In this document: in pieces, positions 15,510-23,797 of the stretch | How positions within the stretch are numbered: position 1 is the first letter of the stretch | How the letters are laid out: every line of letters begins with the position of its first letter | Assembly (NCBI GenBank): GCA_003536295.1 | Contig: DPZQ01000102.1 | Coordinates: 3,004 to 38,021, forward strand | Direction: 5' to 3' | From: Rhodobacter sp. | GTDB taxonomy: Bacteria; Pseudomonadota; Alphaproteobacteria; Rhodobacterales; Rhodobacteraceae | Length of the DNA stretch: 35,018 bases | Translations under genes and position numbers: made by a program | Notes under the pieces: generated by a model | Databases searched by the model: none | What the model saw: the letters and a program-made list of their open reading frames with translations, nothing else | What the model was told of the DNA's origin: nothing

Positions 15510-15538
15510 GGGCCCGCATTTAAGCAATGCGGGCCCGT
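15510..15538 (-). promoter_or_regulatory. Intercistronic hairpin between beta and gamma subunit genes
   Basis: CGGGCCCGCATT (15510-15521) and AATGCGGGCCCG (15527-15538) form a perfect 12-bp GC-rich stem with a 5-base loop. No T-run follows in either direction, so it is more likely an mRNA processing or stabilising element that sets subunit ratios than a full terminator. Confidence 0.65.
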
Positions 15539-15563
15539 AGAGTTCCGCTAAACGTTGAAACGC

Positions 15564-16157
15564 TTAGTTGGATTTTTGCTCATAGGCTGTACCCCAACCC
15601 CAAGCGCCAGAACCAAAGCCGCGGGCGACTACACGCTCACGGTAGATGGCCGACACAACGTCGCCATCACCCGCCAAAAGTGCCTTTGTCGAACACATTT
15701 CCGCGCAGATAGGCAATTTGCCCTCTGCAATCCGATTGCGGCCATATTTTTGGAACTCGGCTGCCGAATGATCTTCTTCGGGGCCACCGGCACAGAAGGT
15801 ACATTTGTCCATTTTGCCACGGCTTCCAAAGTTACCAGCCTGAGGATATTGTGGCGCGCCAAATGGGCACGCGTAGAAGCAATAACCGCAGCCAATACAA
15901 AGATCTTTCGAGTGGAGCACTATGCCGTCGGCTGTTTGATAGAAACAATCCACGGGACAGACTGCCATACAGGGCGCATCTGAACAATGCATACAGGCGA
16001 CCGAAATTGATCTTTCACCTGGTTTGCCATCATTCAAAGTCACCACGCGGCGCCGATTTATGCCCCATGGGACTTCGTGCTCGTTCTTACATGCTGTTAC
16101 GCAAGCATTGCACTCAATGCAGCGTTCGGCGTCACAGAGAAATTTTGCTCTTGCCAT
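15564..16157 (-). CDS. fdh3B: Formate dehydrogenase FDH3-type beta subunit
   Basis: This 197-residue ferredoxin-like subunit carries electrons from the catalytic subunit to the cytochrome. Cysteine sets are CIECNACVTACKNEHEVP, CMHCSDAPCMAVCP, CIGCGYCFYACPFGAP and CTFC plus a late Cys pair (PICAEMC), enough for four [4Fe-4S] clusters. It lacks the C-terminal transmembrane anchor of E. coli FdnH, so it is of the short FdhB/FDH3 type. A clear AAGGAG lies 8 bases before ATG 16157, and the alpha gene stops 12 bases upstream. It has no Tat signal and is presumably exported with the alpha subunit. Confidence 0.94.
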   Translation of the reverse strand: MARAKFLCDAERCIECNACVTACKNEHEVPWGINRRRVVTLNDGKPGERSISVACMHCSDAPCMAVCPVDCFYQTADGIVLHSKDLCIGCGYCFYACPFGAPQYPQAGNFGSRGKMDKCTFCAGGPEEDHSAAEFQKYGRNRIAEGKLPICAEMCSTKALLAGDGDVVSAIYRERVVARGFGSGAWGWGTAYEQKSN

Positions 16158-16169
16158 TTTCTAAACTCC

Positions 16170-19085
16170 TTATGCTGCGCTAATTTTGCAAAGTGTGGCT
16201 TTGGTCTCTTGCATCAATGTTACCGAGTCATACCCATAGGTCTGCGCGGTATTTGAGGCTTCTCCCAAAACATATGGATCCGCCCCTTTGGGGTAAACGC
16301 TTCTTCGGTCTTCGCCTTGGAAGTGGCCGCCGAAGTGGAATGGCATGAAGGCAACGCCCGCACCCACCCGTTCGGTCACCATAGCCATGACTTTGACTTT
16401 GCCACCCTCCGGACCTTCGACCCAAACCTGTTCGCCGTCACGTATGCCCAAATCATTGGCATCGCGTGTGTTGATCTCAACGAACATATCTTGCTGAAGT
16501 TCGGCCAACCATGGGTTTGACCGTGATTCATCTCCACCACCTTCATATTCAACCAAGCGACCTGAGGTCAGAATGATGGGGTAATCTTTGCTAAAGTCTT
16601 TGGCCTGGATTGACGCAAACATTGTTGGAAGACGATAAAGTTTGCGGTCTGAGTAAGTGGGATAATCTTCCACCAGATCGCGGCGGTTGGTGTAAAGCGG
16701 TTCGCGGTGTAACGGCACTGGATCTGGGAAGGTCCAAACCACAGCCCGTGCTTTGGCGTTGCCAAAAGGTGCGCAACCATGTTTGATTGCAACGCGCTGG
16801 ATGCCGCCAGAAAGGTCAGTTTTCCAGTTTGTTTTGACGCCAGCAACTTTGTCAATTGCCGCACGCTCATCCGCTGTGAGATCACCATCCCAACCCAAGT
16901 CAATCAGCATCTGCATCGTGAACTCTGGGTAACCATCAGTCAGCTCTGCACCTGGGTTTGACACTCCTTCGGCTAACAGATTGTCACCATTCCGTTCAAC
17001 ACCGTAACGTGCGCGGAAGGGTAATCCTCCTTCTGCTACAGGTTTGTTGATATCATAAAGGTTTGGTGTGCCTGGGTGACCCATTTCTGGGGTGCCCCAA
17101 CAGGGCCAAGGTAGGCCATAATATTCGCCATCAGCAGGGCCGCCAACCGCTTTCAACGTTGTTCTGTCAAAGGTATGTTGATTGGCCATATGAAGCTTGA
17201 TGCGCTCGGGGCTTTGGCCAGTATAGCCAACAGTCCACATTCCGCGGTTAAATTCGCGGGTTATGTCCTCTACCACGGGCTCATCGCCTTCTATTGCGAT
17301 ATTGCGGAACAAACGATCGGTGAAGCCAAATTTATCGGCAAACATTTTGATGATCGTATGGTCAGGCTTGCATTCGAACAAAGGTGCAACTACTTGGTCG
17401 CGCCACTGGAGCGAGCGATTAGAGGCGGTTACAGAACCACGGGTTTCGAACTGTGTCGCTGCAGGCAGCAAATAAACACCGTCTGTACGGTCATGCATAG
17501 CGGCCGCTACGGTTGGGTATGGGTCAATAACCACCAACATATCCAGTTTTTCCATCGCGGTTTTCATTTCGGTGCCGCGAGTTTGCGAGTTAGCGGCATG
17601 CCCCCAAAGAACCATGGCCCGAACATTGTCGTTTTGGTCCATATTGTCTTTGTTTTCAAGGACGCCATCGATCCAGCGCGAAACAGGAATACCGTTGGTA
17701 TTCATCAAGCTGATTGGCTTACCGTCGCCGTCAAGTGCATCATTTCCGTCAGCACCTTTCAGATTGACGAAACGACCCTTGAGCCAGTCAAGATCTTCTT
17801 GCCAAACGCGCGCCCAATGTGCCCATGAGCCGGCGGCGAGGCCGTAGTAGCCTGGCAAGTCATGTGAAAGAACGCCGAGATCAGTTGCACCTTGTACGTT
17901 ATCATGGCCGCGGAAAATATTTGTGCCACCGCCGGATACGCCCATATTGCCCAAGGCCAACTGCAATACGCAATAAGCGCGGGTATTGTTGTTTCCGTTG
18001 GTGTGCTGTGTGCCACCCATACACCAAATAACGGTTCCAGGGCGGTTGTTTGCTAAGGTGCGCGCAACACGCTCAAGCTGTTCCCCCGGCACGCCTGTGA
18101 CGCGCTCAGTTTCGGCGGGGTTCCATTTGGCAACTTCTTCCCTGATTTGATCCATTCCCCAGACGCGGCTGCGGATAAAGTCACGGTCTTCCCAGCCATT
18201 TTCAAAGATGTGCCACAAAATGCCCCAAATCAAAGCTACATCTGAACCTGGGCGCATTCTAACATATTCGTCAGCGTGTGCTGCTGTGCGCGTAAATCTT
18301 GGATCACAAACGATCAAAGGCGCGTTATTTTCTTCTTTGGCTTTGAGCATATGCAGCAATGAAACGGGGTGTGCTTCTGCGGGGTTTCCACCGATCAAGA
18401 ATATCGCTTTTGAGTTATGAATATCGTTATAGCTGTTTGTCATGGCGCCGTAGCCCCATGTATTGGCCACGCCAGCAACGGTAGTCGAGTGACAAATACG
18501 TGCTTGGTGGTCCACGTTGTTGGTACCCCAATAAGCTGCAAATTTGCGGAACAAATAGGCCTGCTCATTATTATGTTTTGCGCTGCCTAGCCAATAAACC
18601 GAGTCAGGGCCGCTTTCATCACGGATCTTGAGCATTTCTGCGCTGATCTCACTGATGGCATCTTCCCAGCTCATACGGATCCATTCGCCAGCGACTTTTT
18701 TCATAGGATATTTAAGGCGGCGTTCGCCATGCGCATGTTCACGCACCGCAGCCCCTTTTGCGCAATGCGCCCCAAGGTTGAACGGGCTGTCATAGCCGGG
18801 CTCTTGACCGACCCATACACCGTTGCGCACTTCTGCAATAACGGTGCAACCCACTGAGCAGTGGGTACAGATTGATTTGATGGTTTCCATCATAGCGTCT
18901 GATGACGCAGTGGTTGCAGCCCGCGCTACAGTGCCGCCCATTGCACCAATAGCCGCAAGGCCACCGATGGTAAGGCCCGATCCACGCAGGAACGAACGGC
19001 GGTCAACTGATTTCTCAGCCACGCTATTAAGGAATGCGGGGCGATGTGCCGAACTGGCTATTCCGTTAGTTTTTTTTCTGAGCAT
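16170..19085 (-). CDS. fdhA: Formate dehydrogenase alpha subunit, molybdopterin, Tat-exported
   Basis: This 971-residue catalytic subunit oxidises formate to CO2 on the periplasmic side. A twin-arginine signal (DRRSFLRGSGL, residues 28-38) precedes Ala-rich hydrophobic sequence. A [4Fe-4S] site is formed by Cys73, 76, 80 and 108, followed by the bis-MGD-binding domains. The metal ligand is Cys198 in ARICHSTTVAG with the adjacent His199; there is no in-frame UGA, so it is not a selenoprotein. GYGAMTNSYND follows as in FdnG. The C-terminal domain (MFASIQAKDFSKDYPIIL onward) is of the usual dinucleotide-binding type. Mo or W cannot be told from sequence. GGGAGAG lies upstream of ATG 19085. Its partners are the flanking operon genes. 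Confidence 0.95.
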   Translation of the reverse strand: MLRKKTNGIASSAHRPAFLNSVAEKSVDRRSFLRGSGLTIGGLAAIGAMGGTVARAATTASSDAMMETIKSICTHCSVGCTVIAEVRNGVWVGQEPGYDSPFNLGAHCAKGAAVREHAHGERRLKYPMKKVAGEWIRMSWEDAISEISAEMLKIRDESGPDSVYWLGSAKHNNEQAYLFRKFAAYWGTNNVDHQARICHSTTVAGVANTWGYGAMTNSYNDIHNSKAIFLIGGNPAEAHPVSLLHMLKAKEENNAPLIVCDPRFTRTAAHADEYVRMRPGSDVALIWGILWHIFENGWEDRDFIRSRVWGMDQIREEVAKWNPAETERVTGVPGEQLERVARTLANNRPGTVIWCMGGTQHTNGNNNTRAYCVLQLALGNMGVSGGGTNIFRGHDNVQGATDLGVLSHDLPGYYGLAAGSWAHWARVWQEDLDWLKGRFVNLKGADGNDALDGDGKPISLMNTNGIPVSRWIDGVLENKDNMDQNDNVRAMVLWGHAANSQTRGTEMKTAMEKLDMLVVIDPYPTVAAAMHDRTDGVYLLPAATQFETRGSVTASNRSLQWRDQVVAPLFECKPDHTIIKMFADKFGFTDRLFRNIAIEGDEPVVEDITREFNRGMWTVGYTGQSPERIKLHMANQHTFDRTTLKAVGGPADGEYYGLPWPCWGTPEMGHPGTPNLYDINKPVAEGGLPFRARYGVERNGDNLLAEGVSNPGAELTDGYPEFTMQMLIDLGWDGDLTADERAAIDKVAGVKTNWKTDLSGGIQRVAIKHGCAPFGNAKARAVVWTFPDPVPLHREPLYTNRRDLVEDYPTYSDRKLYRLPTMFASIQAKDFSKDYPIILTSGRLVEYEGGGDESRSNPWLAELQQDMFVEINTRDANDLGIRDGEQVWVEGPEGGKVKVMAMVTERVGAGVAFMPFHFGGHFQGEDRRSVYPKGADPYVLGEASNTAQTYGYDSVTLMQETKATLCKISAA

Positions 19086-19141
19086 TGCTCTCTCCCATAA
19101 TGCGGCGGCTTTTGCCGTCGGTTAGGTTAGGTCTGTTTCGC

Positions 19142-19333
19142 TTAAAAGCGTGCGGATTTGTAATAGGATTGCACGTGTAATGTGTCGCGCATGCCGCTGC
19201 CTTGGTTCAGCGTAGTTTCTGCTAAGGCGGCATCAGCGCCGGCAACTGTCGCTACTACTGCGACTGGTACCGTTGTTGCGATTTTTAAAAAATCGCGACG
19301 ATTTGATTTTTTTTCTCCTGATGAATTAGTCAT
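19142..19333 (-). CDS. Small Tat-signal protein of formate dehydrogenase region (TIGR02811-type)
   Basis: This 63-residue protein begins with a charged stretch and a twin-arginine motif (NRRDFLK, residues 11-17), then a hydrophobic core and an AxA cleavage region, leaving a mature part of about 25 residues ending in YYKSARF. It matches the description of the formate-dehydrogenase-region Tat target family (TIGR02811). Its function is unknown; an extra small subunit or export helper for the alpha subunit is plausible. AAAGGAC lies 6 bases before ATG 19333. It lies immediately upstream of fdhA in transcription order. Confidence 0.88.
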   Translation of the reverse strand: MTNSSGEKKSNRRDFLKIATTVPVAVVATVAGADAALAETTLNQGSGMRDTLHVQSYYKSARF

Positions 19334-19384
19334 TCAAAAGTCCTTTCTTATGCGGACAAGCCGCGGGTTGGTTTTTGCGGCCTG

Positions 19385-19415
19385 GACCGCGGGTCGATAT
19401 GGGGCGATGCGCCCC
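19385..19415 (-). promoter_or_regulatory. Intercistronic hairpins between the chaperone and Tat-protein genes
   Basis: GGGGCG-ATG-CGCCCC (19401-19415) and GACC-GCG-GGTC (19385-19395) form two adjacent GC-rich hairpins in the 90-base gap. No T-run follows, so an mRNA processing or stability role is more likely than termination. Confidence 0.45.
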
Positions 19416-19423
19416 CTGATCTT

Positions 19424-20035
19424 TTAGTCAGCAGTTATTCTAAAGGCTTCTTTTTCAATCGCCATAAAGTGGCGACCAATGGCCCCGATTGGCGCAAAGA
19501 ATAGAGATCCCTCCGCACCTTCGAGGTCAGTAAAGAAATGCCCTGCCCAAGGTGCTATGTGGCGGTTAAAGAAGGTCTTTTGTTGCGATAGGCTTACGAC
19601 TTCACCAAAGCGACCCATGATAAGGCCAGACATCATTTCAAGAACACTGGCAATATTATCTTCTGGCTCATAGATATTTTCAGCGCGCACGATGCTGTTT
19701 TTGGCCATGTCGTCGCGTAAGAGCGCAAGTGGCTTTTCATTTAAGAAACCTGTCATATAATAGCTACCATAGGGCAAAAGCTCTCCGCGGCCCAAACCAA
19801 TGAACAGCGCATTAAATTCACGCTCAACAGATTTCACCGAGCTTTGCACCGCCAGTTTGGCCAGAGTGCCAATTGCACGCCCCAGGTCTGTTTCATCGCC
19901 CGAAAGTTTAGCCGTTTTATCCAACAAAGCCTTGTTGGCTGGTCGAGCAAGTAGGGCGCTTAGAAAGTCATAAAGGTCAGCGCGCAGCTGATCTTCTTCG
20001 GTAATGACTTGGGTGGAATGGGCTGCTTGTGTCAT
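19424..20035 (-). CDS. TorD/DmsD-family formate dehydrogenase chaperone
   Basis: This 203-residue, mostly helical protein resembles TorD-family redox-enzyme maturation proteins that bind the Tat signal of a molybdoenzyme until cofactor insertion is complete. Family-like blocks are RADLYDFLSALLARPAN near the N-terminus, LLPYGSYYMTGFLNEKPLA, and a C-terminal helix containing FFNRHIAPWAGHFFTDLE. The client is probably the adjacent FdhA. Its ATG overlaps the DUF3306 stop (ATGA), so translation is coupled. Confidence 0.88.
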   Translation of the reverse strand: MTQAAHSTQVITEEDQLRADLYDFLSALLARPANKALLDKTAKLSGDETDLGRAIGTLAKLAVQSSVKSVEREFNALFIGLGRGELLPYGSYYMTGFLNEKPLALLRDDMAKNSIVRAENIYEPEDNIASVLEMMSGLIMGRFGEVVSLSQQKTFFNRHIAPWAGHFFTDLEGAEGSLFFAPIGAIGRHFMAIEKEAFRITAD

Positions 20036-20691
20036 GCTTGGCTTTCTAAGGCGTAGTCAAAATTAAACCGCATATGACGACGGCTGGTCAATTTTTGCGT
20101 GGTTTGAGCCGCATCTTCGGGTTCAAACTCTTCACCTGATAAGACTAGTGCCTCATCCTCAATAAACGTTTCTTGTGACATAACTTCGGGATTAGCAAGC
20201 TTTTCTTGTGCGGGCTCAAGGTCCTCGTCCGCCACTTCATCCTGTGTAGTAGCAGCAGCTTTTTCTTCAGCTTGGCTTATCAAGGCCTCGACATGTTTTA
20301 GCATGCCTTTTCCCACCACATAGGCCGACTTCATTCCCTCAAAGGTGACTGCAGCGTCTGTATAGTCTTCACCGTGATCTACTAAACCGTCAAGATTGGC
20401 CAAAACAGGGTTGCTGCGCCAAAGCGTACGCAGAGCGCGTCGGCGCAAACGGTCGGGAACGGCTTTTTGCATAAAGACGCTAAAATCATCACCCATTTTC
20501 AACGTGTCTGGATTGGGCAGCTCAAGTTCAGCCAACAGCTCCTCATCGGTTTTTTCGGAAATTGCTTTTTCTTGCGCGACTTTCTCTACTGCTTGTGCTT
20601 CAGCCTCAATCGCCAGTTTGGCTGCCAACTCTTCAGAGGCAACGGCTTTGCGACGGCGCGACCAGAATGTATCTTGGGCTTGAGCCATCAC
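20032..20691 (-). CDS. DUF3306 protein, formate dehydrogenase accessory
   Basis: This 219-residue soluble protein matches DUF3306, recognised by the N-terminal FWSRRRKAV, the middle LPNPDTLKMGDDFSVFM segment and the block LRRRALRTLWRSNPVLANLD. The central region is an Ala/Glu-rich likely coiled coil (about 18-55), and the C-terminal 80 residues are acidic and low in complexity. The function is unknown; the family is found next to DUF3305 in formate dehydrogenase clusters. The start overlaps the DUF3305 stop (ATGA) and the end overlaps the chaperone start. Confidence 0.85.
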   Translation of the reverse strand: MMAQAQDTFWSRRRKAVASEELAAKLAIEAEAQAVEKVAQEKAISEKTDEELLAELELPNPDTLKMGDDFSVFMQKAVPDRLRRRALRTLWRSNPVLANLDGLVDHGEDYTDAAVTFEGMKSAYVVGKGMLKHVEALISQAEEKAAATTQDEVADEDLEPAQEKLANPEVMSQETFIEDEALVLSGEEFEPEDAAQTTQKLTSRRHMRFNFDYALESQA

Positions 20692-21248
20692 TGCACCACG
20701 TCAATGCTACGCGGAGCGCGGTACACGTCAGACAATTGTCGAATGCGTGCGTCGCCTTTACCATCATCTTTGGTGTCGATATTCTTGCGGTCGCGTTTGC
20801 GCTTAACAAAGACTTCTTCTACGTGATGTTGATCGCAAAATGCTTGGATTACAGCGATCAGCCCTTCGGGCATAGGCACCAGTTCAATCAGTCCGTCACC
20901 ACTGTCCATATAGTCTTGCCCATCATATGCCGATGCCGTGACAAAAGTTGGCACAAACGGGACCGCAGCGGTTTCATCTTCAGTTTCACGCATTACCACG
21001 ACCAACCCCGGTACTTTGGCCGATATGGTTACCTTATAGGCTTCAGTGTCTGATGACCAAAGATCCAAAGGCAGGGTCGCTGCATGATATTCAATAGTGT
21101 CGCCTTCGCTACGCATCTCACGCCACTGTGCGGGACCAGCGCCCGGAAGAACAGCAACGACTTGCCATACCCACTTAGCCCAGCGCGTCACACCCGGTGT
21201 GCGGCGCACTACAATGCCGACAGGTATCGTTTGTCTGGCTAATGGCAC
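20688..21248 (-). CDS. DUF3305 protein, formate dehydrogenase accessory
   Basis: This 186-residue protein matches DUF3305. It starts with IPVGIVVRRTPGVTRWAKWV and continues with WSSDTEAYKVTISAKVPGLV, a mostly beta-strand pattern, ending in a basic segment (KRKRDRKN). No catalytic motif is visible; older annotations sometimes link the family to molybdopterin dinucleotide synthesis, for which I see no direct evidence. The start is a GTG at 21248 with GGGGAGAG upstream. It is the first gene of the operon reading towards fdhA and faces a 329-base divergent control region. Confidence 0.83.
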   Translation of the reverse strand: MPLARQTIPVGIVVRRTPGVTRWAKWVWQVVAVLPGAGPAQWREMRSEGDTIEYHAATLPLDLWSSDTEAYKVTISAKVPGLVVVMRETEDETAAVPFVPTFVTASAYDGQDYMDSGDGLIELVPMPEGLIAVIQAFCDQHHVEEVFVKRKRDRKNIDTKDDGKGDARIRQLSDVYRAPRSIDVVQ

Positions 21249-21577
21249 TTGCTCTCCCCGCGGTAGATTCTTCTTCCACTCTCAATCTTAATCATACGAA
21301 ATTGCCCGCGACAAAGAAAAAAACAGCAATTTGGGTGATTTTTCCAAAAAATCGTCAATTGGTGGACATTTTGGGTCATATGGTGTTATTGGAAACTTAA
21401 AATATAAGACATTTTGTCTTTTTCATAATAAATACTGCTTGTCTTTGGTGCTGTCTGGTTAATCAATCTTACCAATTGAGATAAAAGCGCTATTTTAATC
21501 TTTACCACTCTTCTGTTTGATGGATAGTGTAGTGTGCAAAGTGAAGCCCGTTTCAGATGCTGGGCAAAGGAGTTTAG
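21249..21577. promoter_or_regulatory. Divergent control region of the formate dehydrogenase operons
   Basis: This AT-rich 329-base gap separates the DUF3305 operon from the Fe-S protein operon. It contains the palindrome AAGACA-TTT-TGTCTT (21406-21420), another GATTTTT-CCA-AAAAATC (21337-21353), a repeated GACATTTTG (21365-21373 and 21408-21416), and a 9-bp inverted repeat TCAATTGGT/ACCAATTGA (21355-21363, 21471-21479) whose midpoint nearly coincides with the first palindrome. I found no sigma-54 (GG-N10-GC) promoter and no complete FNR box, and no convincing -35/-10 pair. Confidence 0.6.
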
Positions 21578-23533
21578 ATGAAAAAACGATTGGTGCTCTG
21601 CGATTGCCAAAAAACCCAAATTCTGGACGTCGATATTTTGAGTGCTGCGTCAGGATTTGAATGTTCGCGCGTCTTTACGGGCCTTTGCACACATCAATTA
21701 CCCGAGGCTCAAAAGCTTATCGCCGAAGGCAACGTGTTACTGGCATGTGGTCAAGAAACTGCCCGCTTTTCGGAATTGGCTGCCGATATTGGCGCGGATG
21801 AGCCCGATTTTATCGATTTACGCGACCGAGCAGGTTGGAGCGATGACACCAATGCGGCGCCCAAAATGGCGGCCCTTTTGGTGGATCATTTGCGGCCTGC
21901 ACCCCAGGTCAAAACCCGCGATGTCGAATCGCACGGCATGTGTTTGATTATTGGTTCTTCTAGCCATGTGTTTGAAGCTGCAGCACAATTAGCGCAAAGT
22001 CTTTCTGTGACCGTTTTGTTAACCGACCAAAAAGTTGACCTACCACTAACTCGCGATTATGAGGTGGTGGCGGGCAAAGTACGCAATGTCGCGGGCAGTT
22101 TTGGACGGTTTGAGCTGGTTATCGACGCGTTCCAATCTCTTGACCCATCTGGGCGTGGGGCCATGCGTCTGACCGTGCCACGTGACGGGGCACACACTCA
22201 GTGTGACCTGATCCTAGACTTGTCAGGTGAGGTGGCTTTGTTCCTGGCCCCCCATAAACGTGATGGCTATTTGCGCGCTGACCCAAAAAGCATGCCCGCT
22301 GTCGCACTAGTGGTTGCCCAGGCCGCCCAAATGGTGGGGACGTTTGAAAAGACCGTCTTTTTAAACTTTGAAGAACATCTCTGTGCCCATTCGAGGGCGT
22401 CCCAAAAAGGATGTAATCGCTGTTTAGACATATGCCCAACAGGCGCGATCATGTCTTTAGGTGAACATGTTGAAATTGACCCGATGATTTGTGCGGGTTG
22501 CGGCGCTTGTGCGGCGCTATGCCCGTCGGGGGCGATCACCTATGATGCGCCAAAAGCCTCTGACATTGTTAAAAGAATTGGCGCTATGGCTCAAGCCTAC
22601 AATAAAGCAGGCGGAACGGCTGCGCGCCTATTGGTCCATGATGATCATGGCGCTGAAATGATCAGCCTGGCCGCGCGATTTGACAAAGGTCTGCCCGCTG
22701 ACGTTATACCAATGCATGTGTCTGCGCTCTTGTCGGTTGGCCATGCTGAGATTTTGGCCGCATTGACCTCAGGTTTTGTGCATGTTGATATTTTACTGGC
22801 TCCAACCAGCGAGAAAGAAACGATCGATTTCGAAATTGCCCTAGCGGTTGCAATTGGTGCTTCGGGACGCGTTGGGCTTTTAGATATTTCTGATCCTTCA
22901 GATCTGTCCAAAGCGCTTTACGGCGTAAAGACAAGTGCGCTTGATTTTGATCCTATTTTGGCCTTGGGCAATCGCCGCCAAGTCACCCGTTTATCCGCTC
23001 AGGCCCTTAATCCCAACACAGAGCTTCCTTTGGCATTGCCCGAAGGTGCGCCTTATGGGGCGGTTTTGGTTAATACCGATAGCTGCACGCTGTGCCTGTC
23101 TTGCGTGTCGCTATGCCCCTCCGGAGCGCTGCTTGATAATCCCGATATGCCGCAGCTACGCTTTCAAGAAGATGCCTGTTTGCAATGTGGAATCTGTGCC
23201 TCGGCCTGTCCGGAAGATGCGATCACATTGGTGCCGCAGCTTGATATCAGCGCAATCGCCTTGGGCCAGCGCGTGTTGAACGAGGAAGAACCCTTCTGCT
23301 GCGTTGAATGCGGGGCAGCATTTGGGGTGAAATCAACAGTTGAAAAGATTTTAAAAAAACTAGACGGTAAACATTCCATGTTCGCCGAAGGCGGCGCAGG
23401 GCGGATCATTCAAATGTGTGATAAATGCCGCGTGAATGCGCAATTTCACCGCGAAAACAACCCCTTATCGGGGGGAGAGCGCCCGCGCATGCGCACCACA
23501 GAAGATTACCTAAGCAAACGGCGCGACCATTAA
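21578..23533 (+). CDS. Multi-cluster 4Fe-4S ferredoxin-like protein
   Basis: This 651-residue cytoplasmic protein has no signal peptide or membrane span. Residues 1-260 show alternating strands and helices without a motif I recognise. Four ferredoxin-type cysteine sets follow: about 268-290 (CNRCLDICPTGAI), 304-320 (CAGCGACAALCPSGAI), 502-515 (CTLCLSCVSLCPSGAL) and 533-545 (CLQCGICASACPEDAI). Between the pairs is an HdrD/flavoprotein-like alpha/beta stretch, and the end has CCVEC (about 574) and CDKC (about 613), which could bind zinc or another cluster. An electron-transfer or cofactor-maturation role for formate dehydrogenase is likely from context. AAAGGAG lies 5 bases before ATG 21578. 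Homologues are annotated only as 4Fe-4S binding protein. Confidence 0.82.
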   Translation: MKKRLVLCDCQKTQILDVDILSAASGFECSRVFTGLCTHQLPEAQKLIAEGNVLLACGQETARFSELAADIGADEPDFIDLRDRAGWSDDTNAAPKMAALLVDHLRPAPQVKTRDVESHGMCLIIGSSSHVFEAAAQLAQSLSVTVLLTDQKVDLPLTRDYEVVAGKVRNVAGSFGRFELVIDAFQSLDPSGRGAMRLTVPRDGAHTQCDLILDLSGEVALFLAPHKRDGYLRADPKSMPAVALVVAQAAQMVGTFEKTVFLNFEEHLCAHSRASQKGCNRCLDICPTGAIMSLGEHVEIDPMICAGCGACAALCPSGAITYDAPKASDIVKRIGAMAQAYNKAGGTAARLLVHDDHGAEMISLAARFDKGLPADVIPMHVSALLSVGHAEILAALTSGFVHVDILLAPTSEKETIDFEIALAVAIGASGRVGLLDISDPSDLSKALYGVKTSALDFDPILALGNRRQVTRLSAQALNPNTELPLALPEGAPYGAVLVNTDSCTLCLSCVSLCPSGALLDNPDMPQLRFQEDACLQCGICASACPEDAITLVPQLDISAIALGQRVLNEEEPFCCVECGAAFGVKSTVEKILKKLDGKHSMFAEGGAGRIIQMCDKCRVNAQFHRENNPLSGGERPRMRTTEDYLSKRRDH

Positions 23534-23560
23534 CGCGCTTGCCAAGACAAACGAAATAAA

Positions 23561-23576
23561 GACCAACTTGTTGGTC
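23561..23576. promoter_or_regulatory. Perfect 16-bp palindrome before the DUF6494-mrp operon
   Basis: GACCAAC-TT-GTTGGTC is perfectly symmetric and lies 21 bases before the DUF6494 ATG. Such compact dyads are typical operators of TetR-like or similar dimeric regulators; a short RNA hairpin is also possible. No T-run follows, so it is not a classic terminator. Confidence 0.5.
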
Positions 23577-23596
23577 AATAAAATAAAGGATACCTT

Positions 23597-23797
23597 ATGG
23601 ATGACGAGTCAAACATTGCGCTGCGCAAATTCCTTAAGCAAGTGGGCGTCACCTCACAACAAGCCATAGAGGAGGCGCTGCGCGCCGCAGGCGATCATGC
23701 CGCAGGGCAAGAGTTTGTCGCAACCATGACCTTGACGGTCAAGGGCCTAGACCTTGAACATCAAGTGACAGGCACAGTCAAAGGACCTGCAAAATGA
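23597..23797 (+). CDS. DUF6494 family small protein
   Basis: This 66-residue protein resembles DUF6494, with the N-terminal NIALRKFLKQVGVTSQQAIE helix-rich segment and a C-terminal strand pair (FVATMTLTVKGLDLEHQVTG). No catalytic residues or metal sites are visible. AAAGGA lies 7 bases before ATG 23597. Its stop overlaps the mrp start by four bases (ATGA), so it is probably translated together with Mrp. The family name is from memory and moderately sure; the function is unknown. Confidence 0.75.
   Translation: MDDESNIALRKFLKQVGVTSQQAIEEALRAAGDHAAGQEFVATMTLTVKGLDLEHQVTGTVKGPAK

Noticed and set aside
17175..17828. Long plus-strand open frame opposite fdhA
   Set aside because: It is antisense to the conserved FdhA coding region, shows no motif and is explained by the codon pattern of the real gene.
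16170..19085. Selenocysteine in formate dehydrogenase
   Set aside because: The position that is Sec in E. coli FdnG is an ordinary Cys codon (Cys198) here, and there is no in-frame TGA.
21249..21577. FNR box or sigma-54 promoter in the divergent region
   Set aside because: Only half-sites (TTGAT, ATCAA) occur, without the TTGAT-N4-ATCAA pairing, and no GG-N10-GC element was found.
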